The translations under genes were made by a program, and so were the position numbers. A stretch of 55,461 nucleotides of DNA, taken from the NCBI RefSeq assembly GCF_017432245.1, contig NZ_JAFRJO010000098.1:1-55461 (forward strand), given 5' to 3'. The notes beneath the pieces were generated by a model, which saw nothing but the letters and a program-made list of their open reading frames with translations, did not search any database and was not told the DNA's origin. Origin of the DNA: Methanobrevibacter sp. Its GTDB lineage: Archaea > Methanobacteriota > Methanobacteria > Methanobacteriales > Methanobacteriaceae. Below, in pieces: positions 9,159 to 16,688 of this stretch (positions are counted from its first letter, which is position 1; the number at the start of each line of letters is the position of its first letter).

Positions 9159-10280
9159 ATGTACGATAGAATTAATGTGGCATCCAAAACTAAGAAGATT
9201 TTAGATAGCGCTTTTGATGAGCCTATCTCAGTTGAAGATGGGAATTACTTAATGAACCTAAAGGGTTCAGAAATTTATCCGCTTTTAGCTGCTGCAGATG
9301 CAGTCCGTGAAGAGATTGTTGGTGATAAGGTCACCTTCATCAATAACTGCAATATCAATTTCACAAACATCTGTCATGTACGCTGTGGATTCTGTGCTTT
9401 CGGTAAGGACCCGGATGATCCTGAAGCTTACCTATTGGATGATGAAGGCATTTTGAATAAGGCTGAAGGAGGTTATCGTGATGGTGCTCGTGAATTCACC
9501 TTGATGGGTGGAGTGCTTGAAGATGCAACAATCGAGTATTATGAGCATCTTTTGAAATTGCTTAAGTCACATTACCCTAAAGTTGAAATCCATGGATTTT
9601 CACCAACAATGATTAGAGATGCTGCATTAAATAGTGAAATACCTGTAGATGAGGCGTTCAAGATATTGAAAAAGGCAGGTTTGGACACATTGCCTGGAAC
9701 CGCTGCTGAAATATTGACGGATAGGTCAAGAGAAATCATCTGTCCAAAGAAAGTTACAACTCAAGAATGGATTGATGTCATTAAGATAGCTCAGAAAGCA
9801 GGAATCACAGGTTCTGCAACAATGATGTACGGTCATGTAGAGACTATGGAAGAAAGGGTTGAACACTTGGATATTCTTAGACAGATTCAACTTGATACAG
9901 GCGGATTCAATGAATTCATTCCAATGACATTCATGCATGAGCATTCACCAATATTCCTTGAAGGACAAAGGGATTTGGGAGCTACTGGTACTCAAGATTT
10001 AAAGCTTTATGCAGTTGCTAGATTGATGTTTAGAGACATCATTCCTAATATTCAAGTCTCTTGGGTAAAGATGGGCTTTAGATTTGCTCAAGTTTCTCTT
10101 TTGGCAGGTGCTAATGACTTAGGTGGAACTTTAGGCGGGGATGAATTGTCTGAAGCTTCTGGAGCTCCAGATGGAGTGAATGCAAGTATCAGAGACCTAA
10201 CTAAATTAGTCAATGACTTGGGAAGAGATCCAATAGAAAGAAACTCCACTTATACAGAATTCTATCCAATTGAATTCTAA
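9159..10280 (+). CDS. cofH: 5-amino-6-(D-ribitylamino)uracil--L-tyrosine 4-hydroxyphenyl transferase, FO synthase subunit 2 (CofH)
   Basis: A radical SAM enzyme that with CofG builds 7,8-didemethyl-8-hydroxy-5-deazariboflavin, the chromophore of coenzyme F420. The cluster motif CHVRCGFC gives Cys72, Cys76 and Cys79. ARLMFRDIIPNIQVSWVKMG and GGTLGGDELSEASGAPDG are typical CofH segments. The 373-residue length is normal. Two features separate it from CofG: TNICHVRCGFCAFGKD and the C-terminal ELSEASG block. CofG is not in the window. The ATG appears leaderless, directly after a TATA element. Confidence 0.95.
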   Translation: MYDRINVASKTKKILDSAFDEPISVEDGNYLMNLKGSEIYPLLAAADAVREEIVGDKVTFINNCNINFTNICHVRCGFCAFGKDPDDPEAYLLDDEGILNKAEGGYRDGAREFTLMGGVLEDATIEYYEHLLKLLKSHYPKVEIHGFSPTMIRDAALNSEIPVDEAFKILKKAGLDTLPGTAAEILTDRSREIICPKKVTTQEWIDVIKIAQKAGITGSATMMYGHVETMEERVEHLDILRQIQLDTGGFNEFIPMTFMHEHSPIFLEGQRDLGATGTQDLKLYAVARLMFRDIIPNIQVSWVKMGFRFAQVSLLAGANDLGGTLGGDELSEASGAPDGVNASIRDLTKLVNDLGRDPIERNSTYTEFYPIEF

Positions 10281-10396
10281 TTTACTTTTTTAGTATTTTT
10301 TAACTTATTTTACTATTTTAACAAGGATGAAAGTATATCTAAGGCAAATCAAACCTGTTAACTTTTTGTAAAATTCGACTATCGTGAAACTACAGT

Positions 10397-10471
10397 TTAT
10401 TCAATGAAAATTAAGATCATTTGAATTATGAAAAGGATAACAAGCAAAACTTGTCTCAAAGTCACGACCAT
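10397..10471 (-). CDS. 24-residue hydrophobic peptide, possible small membrane protein or type I toxin
   Basis: Not in any family I recognise. The frame begins ATG-GTC-GTG at 10471 and ends TAA at 10397, giving MVVTLRQVLLV... followed by a nearly uninterrupted I/L/F/V stretch and a final IFIE. It has one predicted transmembrane segment (about residues 8-23) preceded by a single Arg. It is far below normal ORF cutoffs, but the context is strong: GGAGGTGA (10476-10483) at ideal spacing, one of the best RBS sequences in the window, and a TATA element (TTTATAAAT) about 80 bases upstream. Size and composition resemble Ibs/Fst-type toxins; a small subunit of a membrane complex is an equal alternative. 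Confidence 0.5.
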   Translation of the reverse strand: MVVTLRQVLLVILFIIQMILIFIE

Positions 10472-10558
10472 AATTTCACCTCCTTTAATTTGGGAAATTG
10501 AGGATTTGTTTTAGATATCGAAACCTTGATATTAGTTTAAATTAATTATTTATAAATT
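10472..10558 (-). promoter_or_regulatory. Promoter, leader and strong RBS of the 24-codon ORF
   Basis: Read on the minus strand: a TTTATAAAT box at about 10548-10556, a predicted start near 10525, a leader containing CAATTTCCCAA (10490-10500), and the GGAGGTGA RBS. The leader block recurs in inverted orientation at 10788-10805. Confidence 0.45.
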
Positions 10559-10747
10559 TAACCAATTTTATGCCTTTTATTTACATTTTAATTACTATAT
10601 TGATATTATTTTGTAAAAAACAATCTTTTTTGAATATTTATATTAAATTGAATTATGTAAAAATAGTATTTTTTTTAAAAATTAGTTTGAGAAATAGTTA
10701 GAGTATGTTAAAATTTTTAAATTATAAAAAAATAGCAAGTAATAGTT

Positions 10748-10840
10748 AACGTTAAAAGAATCCAAAAAGGAGGATTCTTCAACGTTTCAATTTCCCAATA
10801 AAGGAGTTTACATAAAGGTGTAAACCCTTAATCTTATTTT
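10748..10840 (+). ncRNA. Candidate structured RNA with two hairpins
   Basis: Hairpin 1: AGAATCC (10757-10763) pairs with GGATTCT (10772-10778), flanked by an outer AACGTT/AACGTT pair (10748-10753, 10781-10786). Hairpin 2: AAGG-a-GTTTACA (10801-10812) pairs with TGTAAAC-CCTT (10819-10829) with one bulged A. A TATA-like TTATAAAAAA lies at about 10723-10732, correctly placed for a start near 10750, and the segment ends in T-rich DNA. No ORF is present. It could be an independent sRNA or a distal leader of the component A2 gene 240 bases downstream. Confidence 0.45.
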
Positions 10841-11075
10841 AAGATTTATATTATTTAAATCTTATCAATTATGAATGAATTAAGTTTATTTTACAGTCAA
10901 TATTGCTTTGATTTCGTTATTTTCAATTTTTTCAGGAATTTTGAAAAGGTTTTAAATATAGGTAATTTAATATTATATAATGTATAAATATTTTTAATAT
11001 ATTTAAAATTAAAAAAATTATTAAATTAATTATTCCAATTAATAATAATCATTTAAAAATTTAAATCGTGGTATA

Positions 11076-12785
11076 ATGATAAGTATTAAAAACCTTTCTA
11101 AATCATACAAATTAGATAATGGGGAAGAAGTGAAAGCCCTAAATAACATTAATCTTGAAGTTAAAGAAGGAGAAATCGTAGGTATTTTAGGAACAAGCGG
11201 TTCCGGTAAAACAACCCTTTTAAGAATATTAAGAGGAGTTGAAAAATTTGATGAAGGTGAAGTTAGAGTAGAAAGATACACCCTAAAGCCGGATTCAACT
11301 CAATTTTATTTCAATCAAGTAAAAAAGGAAACTGCAATTCACTTGCAAAGATCTTTTGGTATTTGGCCAGAAACCGTACTTGACAATGTTGTTAGAAAGC
11401 TATACGGTGCAAAATACGGTGATGAGGCAGGAACCGACTTTGAATTGGCTCATGACCAATTCGATAAGGAAGCTTATGAACTATTGGAGCTTGTAGGCCT
11501 TAAGGAAAAGTCTGGTCACTTGGCTTCCGTATTAAGTGGTGGTGAGAAACAAAGACTTATCATGGCAAGGCAGCTTGCTAAAAAGCCTAAAGTAATGCTT
11601 CTTGACGAACCTGCTACAATGGCATGTCCTAAAACAAAACAGGAAATTTTGGATGCTGTTAAAAAGATCAATGAAGAGTTAAACATCACTATTGTTTTAG
11701 TATCACACTTGCCTGAGATTCATAAGTTCTTAGCTGAAAGGGTAATCCTTTTGGAAGACGGTGAAATTGCTAAAGAGGGTGATGTTGATGAGATCATTGA
11801 TGAGTTCCTATCAGACATTGAAGACCCTGTTGACATTAAACTTGAATCTACAGATGAAACCCTTATTAAAGCATGTGATTTGGATAAAAGGTTCTATTTG
11901 CTTAAAGGTAAAGATGTTTTGCACATGAAGGATATCAGCTTTGAAGTAAAAAGAGGGGATGTCCTATCTTTAGTAGGTCCAAGTGGAGCAGGTAAGACAA
12001 TTCTTCTTCGTATGTTAGGTGGTATGGATGTGCCTGACAGCGGTGATGTATTTTTCAAGCTTGACAAGGATGGAGAAACCAAATGGGTAGACATCAGAAA
12101 AGCAAGCCTTGACAGGATGGAAGTTAGAAGAAACATCGGTTTCATGCATCAGGAATTCGCTTTGGTATACTGGGCTACCGTTCAAAGCCAATTGGCTAAG
12201 AAATTAGGATACAAAAGATTTGATATGGTTCAGGAAGCAAAAGAAAGGGCTAAGGAAGAAGGATTGCCTGACATCTTGCTTGATGCATTATATCAATTGA
12301 CAGACCTTCCAGAAAGGGAAGCAAAAGCTCGTCTTGAGCAAGTTGGACTTGAACCAAGCATTTTAGATGAATTGTTCCCTAAATTCCCTGAAACTGAAAT
12401 TGCAGAGCAAGTTTCAGACCTCTTTGAAGCACTTGACTTGCCTTTAGACATTTTAGGAAGAAGATCATTTGAATTATCTGGTGGTCAAAAGGTAAGGGCT
12501 ATGCTTGCACTTGTGCTTGTATCCAAACCTGATATTTTATTACTTGATGAACCGTTTGGAGACTTGGACCCAAAAACCTTGAGAACAGTCACCAATTCAC
12601 TTAAGAGAATCTGCAAGGAGTTTGGAACTACCATTGTAATGGTTTCACACAATACAGACTTCATTAGGGAATTAAGTAACAGGGCTATCTTCATTGATCA
12701 AGGGCTTCTTAAAGATGACACTAAAGATGTTGACAGGTTAGTTGATGACTTCATTGGATTCTGTAAGGCTGATTACTTGATGTAA
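11076..12785 (+). CDS. atwA: Methyl-coenzyme M reductase activation system, component A2 (double ABC ATPase)
   Basis: A soluble protein with two ABC ATPase domains that drives ATP-dependent reductive activation of methyl-coenzyme M reductase. Domain 1 carries Walker A GTSGSGKT (39-46) and the signature LSGGEKQRL. Domain 2 carries GPSGAGKT, LSGGQKVRAM and LLLDEPFGDLDP. It has no membrane segment. The 569-residue length, the N-terminus MISIKNLSKSYKLDNGEEVKA and the long insert with PDSTQFYFNQVKK and SFGIWPETVLDNV are characteristic of A2 and distinguish it from transporter ATPases. Domain 1 has EPATMACPKTKQE after Walker B, an unusual D-loop also seen in A2 proteins. Transcribed alone; the RBS is weak (GTGGTATA). 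Confidence 0.92.
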   Translation: MISIKNLSKSYKLDNGEEVKALNNINLEVKEGEIVGILGTSGSGKTTLLRILRGVEKFDEGEVRVERYTLKPDSTQFYFNQVKKETAIHLQRSFGIWPETVLDNVVRKLYGAKYGDEAGTDFELAHDQFDKEAYELLELVGLKEKSGHLASVLSGGEKQRLIMARQLAKKPKVMLLDEPATMACPKTKQEILDAVKKINEELNITIVLVSHLPEIHKFLAERVILLEDGEIAKEGDVDEIIDEFLSDIEDPVDIKLESTDETLIKACDLDKRFYLLKGKDVLHMKDISFEVKRGDVLSLVGPSGAGKTILLRMLGGMDVPDSGDVFFKLDKDGETKWVDIRKASLDRMEVRRNIGFMHQEFALVYWATVQSQLAKKLGYKRFDMVQEAKERAKEEGLPDILLDALYQLTDLPEREAKARLEQVGLEPSILDELFPKFPETEIAEQVSDLFEALDLPLDILGRRSFELSGGQKVRAMLALVLVSKPDILLLDEPFGDLDPKTLRTVTNSLKRICKEFGTTIVMVSHNTDFIRELSNRAIFIDQGLLKDDTKDVDRLVDDFIGFCKADYLM

Positions 12786-12870
12786 TCAGTTAATTTTTTA
12801 TTTTTTAGTATTTTTTAATTTTTTAAATTATTTTTTCAATAATGATTTTTATTCTTTTTAAGATGATAAT

Positions 12871-13281
12871 ATGTTTAAGAATATTTTAGTTGCTAGCGAT
12901 GGTTCCAAATGTGGAGACAAGGCAGTTGATTTAGCTATTGATTTGGCAAGCAAATACGGTGCAAAGATTTCCGCTTTATATGTTATGGATTTTGCTCTTG
13001 ACTTTTCATATGATGACTTGGATGATGCTGGCGGAGCGGTCCTTGATGAGATTACAGCTAAGGGAAAGGAAAAGGATGTTGTTGTAGTTGAGCATATCAT
13101 CACTGCAGATCCGATTCAGGATATGGCAACAATGATTAGAAAGATAAATCCGGACATTGCTGTCTTTGGAGCTTTTGGAAAGTCTATGGACAAGGAAGAG
13201 AATATTGATTATTCTAAAATTGGAAGTGTTGCAGAAAATGCTTTAAAAGTCTCTAAAGTCCCTGTAATTTTAGTTAAATAA
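12871..13281 (+). CDS. Universal stress protein, UspA family
   Basis: A 136-residue single Usp domain with the nucleotide-binding alpha/beta fold. The start MFKNILVASDGSKCGDKAVDLAIDLA and the end SVAENALKVSKVPVILVK are canonical. The ATP-binding loop is present in stretched form (GAFGKSMDKEENIDYSKIGS), longer than the common G-2x-G-9x-GS. It lies 85 bases after atwA and about 100 bases before two rubredoxins and ferritin on the same strand, which suggests a shared stress role. Biochemical function unknown. Confidence 0.92.
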   Translation: MFKNILVASDGSKCGDKAVDLAIDLASKYGAKISALYVMDFALDFSYDDLDDAGGAVLDEITAKGKEKDVVVVEHIITADPIQDMATMIRKINPDIAVFGAFGKSMDKEENIDYSKIGSVAENALKVSKVPVILVK

Positions 13282-13384
13282 TTATTACTTTTTTCTGTTT
13301 TTTAAAATAAGTTGTAATAAAATAAAACAATTTATATATTATTAGAATTAAAGATATTATTAATTATTATTGGAGGTTAAAATT

Positions 13385-13543
13385 ATGGCTGAATACAAAT
13401 GTACTGTTTGCGGATACATATACGACACTGAAAAAGGTGAATCAAGAAGAAACGTCGAAGCAGGAACTGCATGGGAAGACGTACCTGATGATTTCAGATG
13501 CCCTTTATGCGGTGCAGTAAAAACTATGTTTAAAGCATTATAA
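13385..13543 (+). CDS. rub: Rubredoxin (first of a tandem pair)
   Basis: A 52-residue rubredoxin: MAEYKCTVCGYIYD...FRCPLCGAVK. Its one Fe ion is held by four cysteines in two CxxCG knuckles (Cys6, Cys9, Cys39, Cys42). It is an electron carrier, in methanogens usually feeding superoxide reductase, rubrerythrin or the F420H2 oxidase FprA. It has a strong RBS, GGAGGT, and its own TATA element (AATTTATATATT, about 13329-13340). Compared with the second copy, the loop before the second knuckle reads TAWEDVPDDFRCP. The C-terminus ends in the more basic KTMFKAL. Confidence 0.95.
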   Translation: MAEYKCTVCGYIYDTEKGESRRNVEAGTAWEDVPDDFRCPLCGAVKTMFKAL

Positions 13544-13595
13544 TTGATTTAAACTTTTTAGTATACGACTTCTAATTTTATTGAAGGTGAATAAA

Positions 13596-13751
13596 ATGGT
13601 ATTTGTATGTGATATTTGCGGATACGAATATAATCCTGATGCTGGCGACCCAGATAATGGCGTAGAACCAGGCACTGCTTTTGAAGACTTACCAGATGAC
13701 TGGACTTGCCCATTATGCGGTGCAGAAAAAGGAGATTTCGTAGAAGAATAA
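13596..13751 (+). CDS. rub: Rubredoxin (second of a tandem pair)
   Basis: A 51-residue rubredoxin: [31 protein letters not shown] and [12 protein letters not shown], with both CxxC knuckles (Cys5, Cys8, Cys38, Cys41). It is closer to the classical [22 protein letters not shown] consensus than its neighbour 52 bases upstream, and more acidic, so the two copies may serve different partners. The RBS is AAGGTGAATAAA. It lies between rubredoxin 1 and ferritin, probably in one transcript. Confidence 0.95.
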   Translation: MVFVCDICGYEYNPDAGDPDNGVEPGTAFEDLPDDWTCPLCGAEKGDFVEE

Positions 13752-13835
13752 ATAAATTTTAATCATGATTATTAAATTATCATTTCAATGTTTAATTTAA
13801 TAAAAATTTTATTTTTTTAATTTTAAGGTGTTATA

Positions 13836-14333
13836 ATGGTAAATGAAAAAATGGAAGCAGCATTAAATGCTCAATTAAACGCAGAAGTATATTCTGGATA
13901 CTTATACTTATCTATGGCAGCTTACTTTGAAGACATCGACTTAGCAGGATTTGCTAACTGGATGAGAGTACAAGCTGCAGAAGAATTAGAACATGGTATG
14001 AAATTCTATGATTACATCATTAGAAGAGGGGCAAGCGTAACCCTTACTGCAATTGAAGCTCCACAAACCGAATGGGAATCTCCACTTGCAGCATTCGAAC
14101 ATGTTTTATCCCACGAAAAAATGGTTACCGGCTTAATCAATGATTTAGTTGACTTAGCTATTGAAGAAAAAGACCATGCAACCAACAACTTCTTGCAATG
14201 GTTCGTAGAAGAACAAGTTGAAGAAGAAGAAAACGCTATGGAAAACTTAGCTAAACTCAAATTAGCTGGCGACGACAACTCTTTATTATACAAACTCAAT
14301 GAAGAGTTCGCAGGTCGTGGAACTGCAGAATAG
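13836..14333 (+). CDS. ftnA: Non-haem ferritin
   Basis: Stores iron as ferric mineral in a 24-subunit shell and consumes Fe(II) plus oxidant. The 165-residue four-helix protein has ferroxidase ligands Glu17, Glu50 and His53 ([15 protein letters not shown]), and later [12 protein letters not shown] and [16 protein letters not shown]. It matches FtnA rather than bacterioferritin (no haem Met motif). The RBS is AAGGTGTTATA. It is the last gene of the UspA-rubredoxin-rubredoxin-ferritin run; a hairpin terminator overlaps its stop codon. Confidence 0.95.
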   Translation: MVNEKMEAALNAQLNAEVYSGYLYLSMAAYFEDIDLAGFANWMRVQAAEELEHGMKFYDYIIRRGASVTLTAIEAPQTEWESPLAAFEHVLSHEKMVTGLINDLVDLAIEEKDHATNNFLQWFVEEQVEEEENAMENLAKLKLAGDDNSLLYKLNEEFAGRGTAE

Positions 14334-14359
14334 ATTTGATCTATTCTTTTCTTTTTTTA
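14328..14359 (+). terminator. Ferritin terminator overlapping the stop codon
   Basis: GAATAGAT (14328-14335, containing the TAG stop) pairs perfectly with ATCTATTC (14339-14346) around TTG, then runs into a T-rich tract. The stem forms only once ribosomes have cleared the stop codon. Confidence 0.6.
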
Positions 14360-14552
14360 TTTTTTAATTTTTTCTAATTATCTATTTTTAAAACTATTTT
14401 TCTCTAAATTTAAACAATTATTTAATCTCTTATTTTTATGAAATAACATCAATTTGATTGAATAATTATAATGTAACAATTAAAATGAAAGTAAACTCCT
14501 AAAAAAACTATAATACTTATTAATAATGAAAATTAAGTATCAATTGAAGGTT

Positions 14553-14595
14553 TTTTATGCCTGCAGAAAATATACCCAAAACCGGAGGCATAAAA
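14553..14595 (+). promoter_or_regulatory. RBS-masking hairpin in front of the 39-codon ORF
   Basis: TTTTATGCCT (14553-14562) is the perfect reverse complement of AGGCATAAAA (14586-14595). The right arm contains the end of the GGAGG RBS (14584-14588), the spacer and the A of the ATG. A 23-base loop separates the arms. This is the geometry of a translation switch. A 13-codon frame starting at the ATG inside the left arm (14557) also ends in a TGA overlapping the ATG at 14595. Confidence 0.6.
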
Positions 14596-14714
14596 TGAAA
14601 ACTGAAATTGGAGAAATTCTTAAACATTCTTTTGAAGTCTTTAAAGAACATTTTAAAGACATTCTTGGATATTCATTAGAAATCTTGAAAATTTTCATTT
14701 TGCTAATGAAATAA
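14595..14714 (+). CDS. 39-residue small protein of unknown function
   Basis: Encodes MKTEIGEILKHSFEVFKEHF followed by a short hydrophobic tail ending ILLMK. The first half is an amphipathic, charged helix; the last 15 residues are hydrophobic enough to insert in a membrane. The start at 14595 is preferred over the in-frame ATG at 14526 because GGAGG lies 6 bases before it. The N-terminus resembles the beginning of larger polytopic membrane proteins of Methanobacteriales, so this may be a truncated relic. The conserved-looking control hairpin argues for a real gene. No function assigned. Confidence 0.5.
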   Translation: MKTEIGEILKHSFEVFKEHFKDILGYSLEILKIFILLMK

Positions 14715-14827
14715 ATTTGTAACTTGCTGTTGAATTTTAAAAAAAATTTTGTTTAATATTTTCATTGGGTAGTTTTTTTCCCTTCATAAATAAGTAAAGA
14801 TTATATATTCTAAAAATATAATATTAC

Positions 14828-14928
14828 TTAGAGTTTATTTCAAACTCCGGTTTATGGGAAAAATTTAAAGTTAAGAATTCTATTTGAATTCTTATACTTT
14901 AAGTTTTAAAACTATCTTTTTTTATATT
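14828..14928 (+). ncRNA. Candidate small RNA or leader upstream of malate dehydrogenase
   Basis: TATA-like TTATATATT at about 14801-14809 is followed by GAGTTT-ATTTC-AAACTC (14831-14847), then a long dyad. In the dyad AAGAATTC (14873-14880) pairs with GAATTCTT (14886-14893), extended by TTAAAGT/ACTTTAA across a small internal loop. A run of seven T follows near 14919. It could be a free ~95-nt sRNA, or the 5' leader of mdh if transcription reads through. No ORF inside. Confidence 0.4.
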
Positions 14929-15044
14929 ATTTTAAAATTAATTTTGTTTTATTTTTAGTAAACTATTTCTATTAGAAATAAAATAATATAACTATATTAA
15001 GTGATTTATTATTTTAATCAAAATTGACCTTAAGGAGGCAAATT

Positions 15045-15998
15045 ATGGTAAAGGTAAGTGTAATGGGTTCAACCGGTGTAATAGGTAAAAACGTTACTTT
15101 CAAATTGGCTAGAGCAGATACAATAAGTGAAGTTGTATTGTTTGCAAGACCTGAAAGCATTGACAAGGCAAAGGGCCAAAGCTATGACATGTATGATGCA
15201 TTGGCTGCTGAGGATATTGATTGTTTACTCACCCCATCATGCAATTATGAAGATCTTGCAGATTCTCACATTGTATTGATTTCTGCAGGTGCTCCAAGGC
15301 ATGAGGGCATGAGCAGAAGGGATTTGGCTTTTGTAAATGCTAAAATAGTTTCCAATTATGCTAAGCAGATATCCATTCATGCGCCAGATGCCATTATTTT
15401 GGTTGCTACAAATCCTGTGGATGTAATGACCACTATCGCTTTGGACGCTTCTGGTTTCGATAGGGATAAGGTCATTGGTGTAGGAAACCACTTGGATTCC
15501 TTAAGACTCAAAAATTACTTTGCAAGACGTTTGAACATCAACAGCAGTGAAATCCATACAAGGGTTATCGGTGAGCATGGAGACAATATGGTTCCTCTTT
15601 TAAGTTCAACCACCATTGGTGGTATTCCATTGAAATACTTTATTCGAGAGGTGGAATTGGACATCAAGGAAATCATTCAGACCCTTAGAAATGCGGGAAA
15701 CACTATCATTTCCAAGAAGGGAGCTACTGAGTATGGTCCTGCCTATGCTATTTCAAACCTGATCATTACACTCATTACAAATTCCCATAAGATATTGACT
15801 GTAAGCTTGTATTTGGATGGTGAAATTGCTGGTGTCAAGGGAGTTTCCTTAGGTGTTCCTTCTGTTTTATCCAAGAAAGGAAATGCTATGATTGTTCCTA
15901 TTCATATGAATGATTATGAGACTAAAAAGTTCCAATCAGCTGCAGAACAGATTGGAAAGCTTACAGAAGAAGTCAGAGAAAGTCTAAAAGAAGAATAA
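15045..15998 (+). CDS. mdh: Malate dehydrogenase, LDH/MDH superfamily
   Basis: Interconverts malate and oxaloacetate, part of the incomplete reductive TCA route of Methanobacteriales. The 317-residue protein has the dinucleotide loop GSTGVIGKNVTFKLA, the substrate arginine motif GAPRHEGMSRRDLA (Arg rather than the Gln of lactate dehydrogenases), NPVDVMT, GNHLDSLRLK and the catalytic GEHGDNMVP. A longer frame from TTG at 15024 exists. ATG at 15045 is chosen because TAAGGAGG ends 6 bases upstream and the Rossmann strand then starts at residue 2, as in the family. NAD versus NADP preference is not clear from sequence. Confidence 0.93.
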   Translation: MVKVSVMGSTGVIGKNVTFKLARADTISEVVLFARPESIDKAKGQSYDMYDALAAEDIDCLLTPSCNYEDLADSHIVLISAGAPRHEGMSRRDLAFVNAKIVSNYAKQISIHAPDAIILVATNPVDVMTTIALDASGFDRDKVIGVGNHLDSLRLKNYFARRLNINSSEIHTRVIGEHGDNMVPLLSSTTIGGIPLKYFIREVELDIKEIIQTLRNAGNTIISKKGATEYGPAYAISNLIITLITNSHKILTVSLYLDGEIAGVKGVSLGVPSVLSKKGNAMIVPIHMNDYETKKFQSAAEQIGKLTEEVRESLKEE

Positions 15999-16029
15999 TT
16001 TTTTAACTTCTATATTTTTTTATAATTTC

Positions 16030-16137
16030 TTTTTATCTATTCTTTTAAAAAGAGTATTTTATTTATCTTAACTATTTTTATCTATTTTTTTTAAAAAGAG
16101 TATTTTATTTATCTTAACTATTTTTATCTATTTTTTT
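16030..16137. repeat. 46-bp tandem repeat, about 2.3 copies, after mdh
   Basis: Units 16030-16074 and 16075-16120 are nearly identical (TTTTTATCTAT, T-run, AAAAAGAGTATTTTATTTATC, TTAACTA), and a partial third copy follows. The TAACTATTTTTATCTA core recurs after other genes and in reverse orientation at 41304-41347. Confidence 0.8.
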
Positions 16138-16238
16138 TACTTTTAGACTATTTTTAATCAATTAATATTTTAAAAAAGATTTTTCGTATGGATTGGTTAA
16201 TTTGATTTTAAAAAAAGAAAAATAAGTTTATAATTTAA

Positions 16239-16673
16239 TCATAAATTATAAACTTCTTCAGCTGGTACAAGAGGAACCTTATAAGCAGTTAAAATGTTTA
16301 TAAGATTGTCCAAATCTTCTGCTTGCAATAATAGAATAGCTTTTTCAGTCTTTTCATGAGTGAATGCATAAAGATATTCAAGATCAATCTCTTCATCATT
16401 CAATATCTTTAAGACAGAAGACAATCCACCAGGGGTATCATCGAGTTCAGCTCCAACGATTGGAGTGTTTTTAACAATGTACCAGTGTTCTTCAAGTATT
16501 TTTTTAGCTTTTATAGGGTCTTGAACAACCAATCTTAAAATACCGAATTCAGTTGTGTCTGCTAATGATAAAGCTCTTATGTTTATGTCATTTGCAGCAA
16601 GCAAATCTAATGTGTTATAAAGATTCCCTCTTTTGTTTTCCAAAAATATGGATAATTGTGTTATTTTATACAT
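16239..16673 (-). CDS. Tandem ACT-domain protein
   Basis: A 144-residue protein of two ACT domains, about residues 1-70 (YKITQLSIFLENKRGNLYNTLDLLAANDINIRALSLAD) and 71-144. ACT domains bind amino acids and control linked enzymes. It sits 15 bases downstream of a phenylacetate-CoA ligase gene on the same strand. This pairing is common in archaea that recycle aryl acids to aromatic amino acids through indolepyruvate:ferredoxin oxidoreductase. It probably senses an aromatic amino acid. The ATG at 16673 follows GGGAG. Confidence 0.88.
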   Translation of the reverse strand: MYKITQLSIFLENKRGNLYNTLDLLAANDINIRALSLADTTEFGILRLVVQDPIKAKKILEEHWYIVKNTPIVGAELDDTPGGLSSVLKILNDEEIDLEYLYAFTHEKTEKAILLLQAEDLDNLINILTAYKVPLVPAEEVYNL

Positions 16674-16688
16674 TTTAAAACTCCCTAA

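Larger units (their letters stand above)
10281..11075. other. 795-bp gene-poor stretch between cofH and the component A2 gene
   Basis: This stretch holds four things I can support, listed separately: a 24-codon minus-strand ORF, its promoter and leader, an inverted copy of the leader, and a divergent two-hairpin RNA candidate. The last 200 bases before 11076 are plain AT-rich promoter DNA with TATA-like ATTATATAATG at about 10972-10982. Local GC at 10330-10510 and 10748-10830 is visibly higher than in other spacers of this window. Confidence 0.7.

Noticed and set aside
10481-10806. Inverted repeat read as the ends of a small insertion element
   Set aside because: No transposase, no target duplication, only about 18 matching bases per end, and one copy is better explained as the RBS region of the small ORF.
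10871-10987. A 38-codon plus-strand frame starting MNELSLFYSQ
   Set aside because: No RBS, no TATA box at useful distance, and composition like random AT-rich DNA.
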